A stretch of 64,000 nt of DNA. Origin: Trichaptum fuscoviolaceum (lineage: Eukaryota > Basidiomycota > Agaricomycetes > Hymenochaetales > Trichaptaceae). The stretch is taken from assembly GCA_910574455.1 (NCBI GenBank), contig CAJSYZ010000002.1, positions 521,671-585,670 on the forward strand, written 5' to 3'. Within the stretch, counting starts at the first letter, position 1. Each line of letters begins with the position of its first letter. The notes below the pieces were generated by a model, which made no database searches, was not told the origin of the DNA, and worked only from the letters and a program-made list of their open reading frames with translations. Shown piece by piece: positions 36,936 to 47,056 of this stretch. The position numbers and the translations under genes were made by a program.

Positions 36936-37110
36936 TAGAGCATGACACGGGTGCACCTGCAGGTGGACCCGGATCCGTGAAGCTCAGGTACCTGTGACAA
37001 AAAATCAATACCTGGATCCGACCCGGAACCGTGGGAAACGGATCCGGGTCTACCTGGACCCGTTACCTGCAGGTATTGCAGGTACCTGATAGCACCTGCG
37101 GGTATAATGA
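36936..37110. repeat. hAT left end: TIR and subterminal motif cluster
   Basis: After the TIR, the palindrome ACCTGCAGGT and its halves (CAGGTACCTG, GGATCC, GGACCCGG) recur up to about 37,100. Such clusters are usual transposase-binding sites in hAT elements. The right end carries the same motifs. Confidence 0.75.
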
Positions 37111-37159
37111 ACCAAAGCATAATAGTACATATTAAAGGTATAATAAATATACATCTCCT

Positions 37160-38837
37160 TTAATTTGGGCGTAATGACTTCTCCTCAAACATCCTTATCA
37201 TATCACCCTCTATGATAACTCCTGGTATCTTTGACCATGCATTCAATACAACACTTGCCCGTGTAGCATTGTCTGAGAGTGAGTGCCAATACTTTGATAC
37301 AGTAAGAGTACCTTGGGAGAACGCTCTTTCAACATCAACAGACGTTGCTATAAGATGATATAAGTGATATAATCTTTTCAGGTACTAACATTGACTAACC
37401 TGGTGCAGAGAGGAAGTCCAACGCCATTCGAGCAAAAGAGTCCCCAGTCTTCAATTGGCTACACCACCATGCAATAGGATCTTCAACAGATGTGATTGTT
37501 GGATTTTGAAGATAGTCATCAAGCTTTGTCTGCGGTCCTTGACTACCCCAATTCTCAGCTCGAGAAAATATATCATCGGGCTCGATATCAGGCATCTATT
37601 ACAGGCCATCAATGTAAAAATGGAATAAAATAGAATGGTCTTACTTTATCTACTTGCATGACTTCTGATGAAGCGCCTCTGTAAACATTCTCCCACTGTA
37701 AAGACAAAAGTGTCTTTGCAGTTTGAATCCACTCAGGCTCCCATCCTTCCTCCTCAAAGTACTTTGTCTTATAACGTGGGTGTAAAACTACAGGTAGTTA
37801 AATGAAAGAAAGTTGTAGAATTAAATAGAACGTACTCATAGCAAGTTGATACATAATTGAGTCATCCGTCTTTGAATAGTACTTGTCCAGCACCTTCCGT
37901 CCTCGAGCAGCAGCAGCACGTACAAGAAGATGTAGACGCTTGTCACTTATAGTTGTATCAAGTTGTTGAGTTAGTACATCAATAAATGGAATAACCTGAT
38001 GGATCAGTGCTATTCCCTTTGCTGATATCTTCTTTGTTGCAGTAAGAAACGCCTAATAAGTTATTAGTATTAATTTCTAGTATTAAACAATTATTACTGC
38101 ACCGCAAGAAGTGGTTTAAGCTGCTCAAGTATTCCCCAGTCTTCTGCTGTTAATTTGTAACGCCTAAGATGTGTCTTGACATTACCAGTGTTGTGATGAC
38201 CCAGCTCCACAAGTTTATCAATGGCTACACGCATTGACAAAGCTCGTTCAATAGCCTTGGCCATTGAGTTCCACCGAGTGCAAACAGGACAGAGCATTCG
38301 ATTGGCTTTACATCCGCTTGACTCACAACACTTCTGTAGATCAGAAGCAAGAAGTGATGTGTGACGTATCCGCTTTGCAAGTTTACGTAGCTATAAAGAA
38401 AGAGTTGTCTTAAACAATATGCAGTCAACAATTGCGTGCATTTGCTTACCTTTGTCACTGCAGTCTGCCCAACTCTAAACGACTCTGCTGACAGCAAATA
38501 GTCTTCTCTAACTTCATTATCAATATCATTGATAATTCGATCATCACTTTCTTCTCTGGCCATCTCAGCTATATCTGTAGGCTCATCTTCATCGTCTTCG
38601 TCTTCGTCATCACCAGTACCAATTGTCTCATCAGAATCCTCAGCACTATTTATTGCTTTTGTAAATGGCAATAGAATGGCCTTATAGTGTGTGAGAAAGG
38701 TGTCTACAGGAACAGCAGGTGGGCATACATACCTTAACAACCAAGTTGAGAATATGTCCAAAGCACCGTATTCGTGAACCTTGGTTAATTCCAATCTCCA
38801 AAGAAAGAGATGAGACTAGGGTGTCGTTGTTTGAAGC
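37160..38837 (-). pseudogene. hAT transposase, C-terminal part, cut off by element B
   Basis: The cut-and-paste transposase (RNase H-like fold with a C-terminal dimerisation domain). This half starts in the DNASNND motif (bases GCTTC at 38,837-38,833) and runs through GSRIRCFGHILNLVVK, a long acidic insert (GTGDDEDEDDEDEPTD), CTRWNSMAKAIERAL, VLHPRYK-type exons and the dimerisation region (DPIAWWCSQLKTGDSFARMA, then the AxSVDVERAFS type), ending at a TAA at 37,160-37,162. Several short introns interrupt it. The coding parts look undamaged apart from element B. The gene is inactive here unless spliced around a 9.7-kb insertion, which is unlikely. Confidence 0.85.
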
Positions 38838-39305
38838 TGTTACGTTTTCTTACTATGTCAGCGGCCCCCATTTACTCCGAACCCTTCGCCCTATTTGTTT
38901 CTATTCTTGTTCTGCTCAGTCATCCTCCGATGTAACCCTCAACCCTCAGCCAATCCCGATGTTACACATGTACCCTTTGCCCTAACCCTCTGCCCATCGC
39001 TCTCACACTATTATTAGTAGCCTATCGTCTACTCTCTTATTGTTCTCTTCTTACTCATCTTCCGATGTACCCTTGCTCCGCAGCTACAGTATATAAACCC
39101 CTGTACTTAGCATGATCGAACTCTAAGTTCGATCTCCTTTGTCAAACCCCCCGTCTCTAGTCTCTGCTATACATCTGTTTCTCTCTACTCTACATCGTAG
39201 GCCTTTGTCCATACAACACTTAGTGTCGAGCCCTAGCTCCGCTATCACTGAGCAACTTAACGTTGCGTTCCCCAACTATACGAGACCGTAAGTTGAGACG
39301 TAACA
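38838..39305 (+). repeat. 5' LTR of element B
   Basis: 468 bp from TGTTACG to CGTAACA. TATATAAA at 39,090-39,097 is the likely core promoter, placing the expected RNA start near 39,120-39,128. A hairpin-forming pair GATCGAAC/GTTCGATC follows. The LTR contains telomere-like CCCTAACCC only once. Confidence 0.95.
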
Positions 39306-39308
39306 ATT

Positions 39309-39319
39309 AGATCGAACTT
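39309..39319 (+). promoter_or_regulatory. putative self-priming site of element B
   Basis: AGATCGAACTT, 3 bases after the LTR, is the exact reverse complement of AAGTTCGATCT at 39,125-39,135, which lies about where transcription should start after the TATA box. No tRNA-type site (TGG...) follows the LTR. The 11-nt length equals that known for Tf1. Confidence 0.65.
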
Positions 39320-39716
39320 TTCTACCGTCGAAGACATCCGTCTTTACGACTAAGGTGTTGAGCCATAGCTCCACTTACTACTGACCAGTTGTAAACCCAT
39401 CTAGTCCAGAAGAACACCCGCTCGAGGTAATCCCTTCAGTGTAGCAAGGTGCTCATCGATTGCAAGAGGGAGGCCAAGGAAAACTTCGAGAGTCGCGATC
39501 CGAAGATTAAGAAAACCGCTCCAGCTCATTGGTTGATTAAACCCCGGACAGTAGCGTTACAAAGGAACCAACTTCTGTCATACCAAACGGGACCGTAGCT
39601 GTGCACACAGGAAGAGGACTCAGTACCTGCAAAGAAGGCATAAAGCTGCTAGCCTAGTCTTTGGGACGCCTATTGGACAACGAGCATAACTCGCAGACGT
39701 GCCGCTTGGTAATAGC

Positions 39717-39762
39717 GAAGGGAGACCGATCCAGAAATCGAAGGGAGACCGATCCAGAAATC
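39717..39762 (+). repeat. 23-bp duplication in the leader of element B
   Basis: Two perfect copies of a 23-bp unit (GAAGGGAGACCGATCC then AGAAATC), followed by GAAG. Copy C has the same duplication near 59,470-59,515. It is untranslated leader, so it may be part of an RNA packaging or priming signal. Confidence 0.7.
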
Positions 39763-39849
39763 GAAGAACAGTTCACCTGTTAACATCAAACAAAGCATCA
39801 CAAACACTACCCCACCGTCGATCATCTCATAACGTTATCACTTGACGAC

Positions 39850-40820
39850 CCTCAAGACTAAACAAAGGTCAAACAGAAAACCACTTCACTTTACGTCATA
39901 ACATCTATCCATCACGGCACCCTCTATCCCACAAAACGCTTTGCTCCTTACCCACACCGACACCAACCAACTCGACAACGCAGGAAGACACATATACCAA
40001 GTCCAATACTCCGTAGCCAACTGTTATCAATTCGACACATATAGTTTCACCAAGTATTGTGACGATACAGTCTGGTCTATCACAAAAACTGCCAGTCTAA
40101 TCGTCCAACCCGACTCTATCTTCTTCATCTACCACACCAACCCCAACGCATTCTTCTATCTAGAAGAGTTTCTCCCTGATCGAATCCGACTAGTCCATAT
40201 CTGTGGAGACGATTGTCGACTTCTACGCATACACTACACACTACCACAATCGTGGCGGACACCCTATCACTTCCAGCCCTTGACGATCCCATCTACTCAA
40301 CCAGAGACCTCATCCGAAACCGATTCCTCGCTTTTGCCGAAGAGTTCGACGACATCCTAAACCAAATCAGAACTATACTCGACGACCGGTATTACAATTA
40401 CACCCAAACAGTTGGATACCTGCAGTACTCACGCGACAACCACCAACCTTGGATCTTCAAATACGGACTCCTCTGGAACCATACCCGATTATTCATCCCT
40501 CGAGAAACTCACCTCGCCGATTCTTTATAAACTACGTCCATTTTGACAACCACGGAGAACAACTTCATCGCACTGAAGCTGAAACTGTTCGCTTTGTAAA
40601 CCGACACTTCTGTTGGAATAGTATCAGTGAAGACGTCAACCACTACATCTATCAGTGTAGTTGTCAACACCACCAACCCACTCCGCAAAACATAATTCAC
40701 AACTATCTTGCACCACCGATTGACCCCCCGGAAGATTCACCCCACATTGCTAGTGTTACGGACTACACCCTTACAAACTACGATTCAGACAGTTACGGAT
40801 ATCAATCCGGAACCGATTAA
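39850..40820 (+). CDS. pre-gag open frames of element B (two frames, unknown)
   Basis: Two overlapping frames precede gag. Frame a (to 40,360) shows YQVQYSVANCYQFDTYSF, IFFIYHTNPNAFFYLEEF and RIRLVHICGDDCRLL. Frame b (to 40,820) shows RFLAFAEEFDDILNQIRT, GYLQYSRDNHQPWIFKYG and NHYIYQCSCQHHQPTP. Neither has a good ATG, and I recognise no domain. Copy C keeps frame b open where B has lost one base near 40,514 (and B has lost another near 39,942), so these are genuine coding stretches. They may be joined to gag by frameshifting or splicing. Confidence 0.5.
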
Positions 40821-40849
40821 TCACCACGGCGAACAAAGGCAAACAGACG

Positions 40850-43077
40850 GCTCGAAACACAGCCTCATCTGCTACAACAGGCAAAACTAACAAAGAAACC
40901 ACTTCGAAAACCACTGAAGAACCAATACCTACACAGACTACTGTTCCTCAGTATCCAGACGCTCCACCACCACACAATCGACTCTTCTTTGACACCGAAA
41001 AGAACTTCTTCTACTATAGAATTGGTAACAAAACTTATCGATCGTGGTCATACAATCAACTACTACAACGGTGGACCCCAATGAAGCCAACTCTGCTGAA
41101 GAAGCTCGACAAAACTTCATCACTCATACCCCCAACTGGGAAGACCTTGCTCGTCGAAGTCTAGCAGGAGAGTTCAAACACATTCAACCCCCACTACCAC
41201 CGTTCCCAACCACTCTTATCTTCAACGAAGAAACACAATACTTCCATCTTCCCGACGCCAACGGAGAACCTACCGAAACCCCTTGGATCTACAACCCAAC
41301 TGCTGATTCTTGGGTAGTAGCTCATACACTCGGCCCAGAACTACGAGAAATATACGAAGGACACACTCCAAATTGGAAAGAGCTTAGGGAAGAGTACTAC
41401 CGTCGACACCCCGATCTACTACCACAACCACCACAAGAACCTCAACCGACTTCCACTTCCGACCCTCAACCCAGTAACTCCCATCGATCCCGTTCAAACT
41501 CGCCCACTCACGGATCTCTTGATCAAACCCTCTTTAGACGATCCTCCAGACGATCCTCTCAATCAGGCAGCTCCATTGCTCCAGAAACTCCTACTCCCTC
41601 ACGTCAAGCATCCATACTTCCACCTATCCCACCGAAACCATATCTCTCTTACACCCGCCCTCACATCGAACCTCTATCTATTAGTACTATGGCTACCCAA
41701 ACTGTCACGGAAAATACCCGCTCAATGTTCCGACCCCCACTTGGAGAAGAAAGTATCAGTACCTTTTTCCACTTAAGACATCTCCAAGGTCGAGGCAGAG
41801 GAGGTAGAGGAGGCAGAGGAGGCAGAGGAGGCCGGCAAAATCCTGCATGGAGAGGATGGGGATTTGGTGAACCACCCGCAGGAGATGAAGGAGGAGGAGG
41901 AGGAGAAGGACCACCCGGAGGAAACAACAACGGAGGAGGAGGAGACGATGAAGGAGGAGGAGGAGGAGGCGGAGGAGCTGGAGGTGGAGGAGCAGCAGAC
42001 AATAACAATCAAGGAGATGGACCCGCACACGATCGGCCCATAACCATGGCTAAAATCCAACCTTTCGACGGAACCCAAGAAGATGCTGATCGCTTTTTAC
42101 TCCAAGTCCAAATCCATCTACGAGCCAACCGACACATCTATGACACAGATGAGCTATGCATCGAATTTGTGCTTGCCCATTGCAGTCTTCGCGGATCCCG
42201 ACCCTTTGCAATGCAATACATGGCCAGCGGACGTTTTGAAACCGACACATTTGAAGAATTCCTTGCGGAATTCCACCGCACTTTCATCACATCCGAACTC
42301 AACATCAAGGCTACCATGGAACTTGCCAAGCTCAAACAGCGAGGATCTATTGAAGACTACATTCTCAAATTCAAAACACTCATCATGCAGGCTCGTATCA
42401 CAGAGTACCTTTCCCAACGCAATGCCTTCTGGATGGGACTCAATGACAACCTTCGAATGAAACTACTTGCATGTAGTCCACAGCCTACCAACATGGAAGA
42501 TTGGTTTTCGCTTGCCACTCGACTGGACACCAATTACAAGATAGCTCGTTCAATGGAATCCCAACCCCACCAATCCTATTCCGGAGAGAACCGCTTCAAA
42601 CGACGACCTATGCGACAATACAATCGTCAGATTCGAGCCATCTCAAACGACGCAAATGACACAAATGAAACATTGCCTTCCAATGACAACGATGATATAG
42701 AAGAATTGGTCGACCTAGCCATCTACAGCTTCTTTATATCACGACTTTCGACTGAAGAATTCCAACGTCATATGAAGGAAAACCTTTGCTTCAATTGTCA
42801 TCAACCCGGACATCGCACCGCCAAGTGTCCCAAACCTCATCCCAAACGTACCTCAAAGACTCGATGGCCCAACTCACGAACACCAAGGTCCAAAAATATG
42901 CGCCAATTGACTTCAGCTGATGATCAAAACGAATACTCGGAACCCGAGAACGAAGACCAAGATCAAGGCGAACTCTCAGCCGAAGATCGCGCCGCACAGA
43001 TTCAACAACTCCTTATTGGCCTTGATGATGACGCAGTCAACCAGGTCTTCGATCGAGTTGAAGAAGGAAATTTTTGA
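40850..43077 (+). pseudogene. Gag of element B (one frameshift)
   Basis: Structural protein with an N-terminal part holding two similar units (LFFDTEKNFFYY.. and LIFNEETQYFHL.., each followed by a W-Y-N patch and TPNW), a Ser/Pro linker, an RGG and poly-Gly tract near 41,800-42,000, the Gag fold (RFLLQVQIHLRANRHIYD to AFWMGLNDNLRMKLL) and a zinc knuckle CFNCHQPGHRTAKC (CX2CX4HX4C). One base is missing near 41,082 compared with copy C, separating the first unit from the rest. The stop is TGA at 43,075-43,077. Confidence 0.8.
43068..43074 (+). promoter_or_regulatory. -1 frameshift heptamer of elements B and C
   Basis: A AAT TTT immediately before the gag TGA fits X XXY YYZ. The pol frame (TTG AAC AAC...) is exactly -1. 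The same heptamer is present in copy C at 56,160-56,166 on the minus strand. Confidence 0.7.
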
Positions 43078-46000
43078 ACAACGAAGAGCTCCCGCAGCCC
43101 TCTCTCTCGTTGAACATCAGGCTGCTCATCAATTCAATTAACGACAATCACGCCTTACGAATCCCAATCACATTCCTATATAACCAGAAAACCCACAAAG
43201 CCACTGCCTTACTCGATACCGGAGCAGAAGGTCTATTCATCGACAAAACACTTGTAGAAAATCTCCAGATCAAAACTATCAAACTACGACAATCACTTCG
43301 ACCACGCAATGTTGACGGAACATTCAACAATGCCGGACACATCACATCTTATGCTCCCCTTCGTGTCAAACTCGGAAATGCCCACTATGCTATGCGATTC
43401 TATGTTACCACCCTTGGAAAAGAGAACTTCATTTTCGGACTACCATGGTTCAAGAAATACCAACCCAAAATCGACTGGGAAACTGGATCAATACAGCTCA
43501 ATCGCGTTAATATCTCAACACAACTTGCGCAACAAGCTCGAAAAGGACTCCAACCCACTAAACCACTTACTGACTTGGTACCCCATCAATACCACCAATT
43601 CCTATCCCTTTTTGACGAAGAAAAAGCACATCGCTTTCCACCAAGTCGCCCATATGACCATGCAATTGATCTCAAACCCGACTTTATTCCTAAACGACAT
43701 TCACCTTATCCACTCTCACTTCCGCAACAAGCTGCTCTCGATGCCTTCATCGATGAGAACCTCAAGAATGGATATATCAGACCTTCGAAGTCACCTATGG
43801 CATCCCCTCTCTTTTTCGTTGACAAGAAAGACGGTACCTTACGACCCGTTCAAGATTACCGTTACCTCAACAATGGAACCATCAAGAATGCGTACCCATT
43901 ACCACTTGTCCAGGATCTATTAGACAAGTTACATGGATCTCACTACTTCATCGCCCTAGACATCCGATGGGGATACAACAACATCCGCATCAAGGATGGA
44001 GATCAATGGAAAGCCGCATTTACCACTCAACGAGGACTTTTCGAACCAACAGTAATGTTTTTCGGCCTATGCAACTCACCTGCTACCTTTCAACACTTTA
44101 TGAATGATATTCTTGGCGAAGAAATCCTTCTAAACCATCTCTTGGTTTACATGGACGACATCCTCATACATGCCCCAACCTTACCGGAACTCATTTCTCG
44201 AGCACGACGTGCCTTCACTATCCTTGAAAAGAACGACCTCTACTTCAAGCCCACCAAATGCTTCTTCCATACGCAGAAACTACCCTATCTTGGACTCATT
44301 ATTACACCTAATCACATCCAAACCGACCCAACGAAAATCGAAGGAATCACTAAAATGGCCAACTCCGACTACTGTCAAAGATATCCGTTCATTCACCGGA
44401 TTCACCAACTTCTACCGCCGTTTTATTCCACACTACGCCGAAATCACCAAACCCTTAGACAACCTCAAACGCAAAGATCAACCTTTCAAATGGACTGAAG
44501 TAGAACAAAAATCATTCGATGATCTCAAGGCCGCGTTCACTCAACATCCGTTACTTCTTATGCCCAATCCGCACAATCCCTTCTTCCTCGAAACTGACGC
44601 TTCCAAAGTTGCAACCGGAGCAGTCCTTCGACAACATGATGACAACGGTGTTCTCAAGCCAATCGGTTACATTTCGCAATCACTAAACTCTGCTGAACGG
44701 AACTACGAGATCTATGATCGTGAACTATTAGCTATTATCCGTGCCCTCATCACTTGGAAACACTATCTCCTTGGATCCCCACACCCTGTTACACTTTGGT
44801 GTGATCATCGCAACCTTACCTACTGGCGAGAGGCCCGACGACTCTCACCCCGTCAAGCACGATGGCATCTGTTGCTATCACAATTCGACCTTCATATCAC
44901 ACATGTCCCCGGCAAACAAATGATTCAATCCGATCTTCTATCCCGCCGGGCGGACCATGTTAAACAGGGGGAGAATCTCAACGAATCATCGATTATGCTT
45001 CCGAAGGACCTATTCATTTCCACTCTTCAGGAACAGAAGGATCAAGAAAATTCTGAAGACGAAGAAGAAGAGGAAGACTATGAATCTGATGACGACCTCC
45101 CAGACACAGATAGCCTCACAAAATCCATCAAAGAAGCGATGAAGAAAGATGAATTCCTCACCAACACCATTGCCCAGCTAAAGAAGAAACTACCACCTGC
45201 TCGAACTGCCCTCAAAGACTGGTTTTTCGATGATGACGGCATCCTTTACTTCAAAAATCGCATCTATATCCCGGACAACCTTGAATTAAAGCGCACTATT
45301 CTCCGACTTCACCATGATATACCAGTTCGAGCACACCCTGGCATATTCAACACTCTAGAACAGGTCCGAAGGACGTATTACTGGCCCAGGATGCAGAAGT
45401 TTGTATCCGACTATGTCCATGGATGCGCACTATGTCAACAAATGAAAGTCAATCACCATCCGACCGCTCCACCACTAATGCCTATCGCCGCCGACAAACA
45501 CTCGTTTCCATTCTCCCACGTCAATATGGACTTCATCACCGATTTACCAATGTCACATGGCTATGACACACTTCTATTAGTCATTGATCACGATTGCTCC
45601 AAAGCTATTGTCCTCATTCCATGCGAGAAGACAGTAGACGCAATTGAAACGGCACAACTATACTTCGACAATGTATATCGACGATTTGGACTTCCGATAC
45701 GCATTATATCCGACAGAGGACCCCAATTCGCTTCTAAAGCATTCCAAGAACTCTGCAAGATCATAGGAATCAAGTCATCTATGTCCACCGCTTACCACCC
45801 TCAAACCGATGGACAAGCCGAACGGACCAATCAAGAGATCGAAGTATACCTCCGGATCTATTGTACTGCGGAACCTGAGAACTGGTCTAGACACATTCCC
45901 AACATTGAATTTGCCCATAACAACCGTGCCCACGCTGTCACCAAGAGAACCCCTTTCTCGCTTCTCATGGGATACGACCCCATTCCACTACCCCTGAAAT

Positions 46001-46564
46001 ATCCGAAATCAAACGTCCCATCCGTATCACAACGGCTTGCCAACCTCACAGTACATCGATCAGAAGCCTTAGCAGCTCATTCAGTCGCTGCTATGGTGAT
46101 GAAAGAACGCACTTTCCGAAACTTCAAACCATTCAACAAAGGAGACAAAGTTTGGCTAGACTCAAAGAACCTTCGAATTCCCGGTTTATCGCAAAAGTTC
46201 AAGGAAAAACGCGATGGTCCCTTCAAGATCAAGAAAGTCTTATCTCCACTCGTCTATGAATTAGATCTCTCACGGACTAAATGGAAGATACACCCAGTAT
46301 TCCACGCCGCGCTTCTCGTGAGATACACTGAGACGGAAGCATATGGACCACCCCACAGTAACCCCCCACCTGATCTAATCGAAGGACAAGAACAATTCGA
46401 AGTAGAAAGCCATCCGAGCCCACCATGGGAATGGCACCAGGCGACAATATCTTATAAAATGGAAAGGTTACCCCACTTCTGGAAACTCATGGGAACCCGA
46501 GTCACATCTTCGGAACGCACAGACCATCCTCAAAGCCTATAAAAGACTCCATCATCTCACTTGA
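43074..46564 (+). pseudogene. Pol of element B: protease, RT, RNase H, integrase, chromodomain (two frameshifts)
   Basis: Replication polyprotein. Protease ALLDTGAEGLFI, RT with YMDDILI (codons 359-365), RNase H with ETDASKVATGAVL and CDHRNLTYW, integrase with an HHCC zinc site (CALCQQMK) and DDE segments MDFITDLP and SDRGPQF. Relative to intact copy C, an extra A near 44,354 and another near 46,405 shift the frame. The second one destroys the chromodomain (copy C reads IKWKGYPTSGNSWEPE there). Both changes lie in short A runs. Confidence 0.9.
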
Positions 46565-47053
46565 ATGTCCCCATCCAAAAAACTCGTTCACTTCTCATAT
46601 CCCCACTCATCTAACATCATAAACGACTATACGCTCTCCCCATCGAACAAACAGCCACCAACACCCGAACCCCATACTGTCGCATTACCGACTACCTCGA
46701 TTCCAACTCGCCCCCATTACCTGGACGCTGTCCGACCTGTATACTCCGGAGCTTGGTCCAAAGACCACTACGACCCAGACTGGGAGTACAAGTACTTCAA
46801 ACCCCCCACCGGACTTGGACTCCACATCCCAACAATCTCGGTATTTCTCATCCACACCTTCTTTAACAACCCTGATTACGCCCACCGACTCATTGACTAT
46901 TTCAACAAATCTGCTCGTGTTCAACCCCCACTCACAATCACTCGACCCATTGTCCGACATCGTCATCACTTCAGCCACTTTGAACCTCGCCGCTCTGACC
47001 CCTATTGCACCTGCAGTTGTTGTCACTACGACTGTCCGACTCATTCCCTCTAA
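46565..47053 (+). CDS. ORF3 of element B, 162 residues, unknown
   Basis: Its ATG follows the pol stop directly (TGAATG). The protein is Pro- and His-rich, with an aromatic centre (WSKDHYDPDWEYKYFKPP) and a C-terminal Cys/His cluster (DPYCTCSCCHYDCPTH) that could bind zinc. No signal peptide or membrane helix is seen, so an envelope role is unlikely. The same frame is open over its full length in copy C. ORF4 begins 3 nt after its stop. Confidence 0.75.
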   Translation: MSPSKKLVHFSYPHSSNIINDYTLSPSNKQPPTPEPHTVALPTTSIPTRPHYLDAVRPVYSGAWSKDHYDPDWEYKYFKPPTGLGLHIPTISVFLIHTFFNNPDYAHRLIDYFNKSARVQPPLTITRPIVRHRHHFSHFEPRRSDPYCTCSCCHYDCPTHSL

Positions 47054-47056
47054 GTC

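Noticed and set aside
38960..39000. Telomere-like CCCTAACCC in the LTR
   Set aside because: Only one or two units, and repeated in all four LTRs; it is LTR sequence, not a telomere.
39306..39325. tRNA primer binding site after the LTR
   Set aside because: The bases after the LTR do not start with TGG and match no tRNA end I know; self-pairing explains them better.
41661..42078. Minus-strand frames with long runs of Pro or Ser
   Set aside because: They are the reverse of the Gly-rich RGG tract of Gag; simple sequence leaves all frames open.
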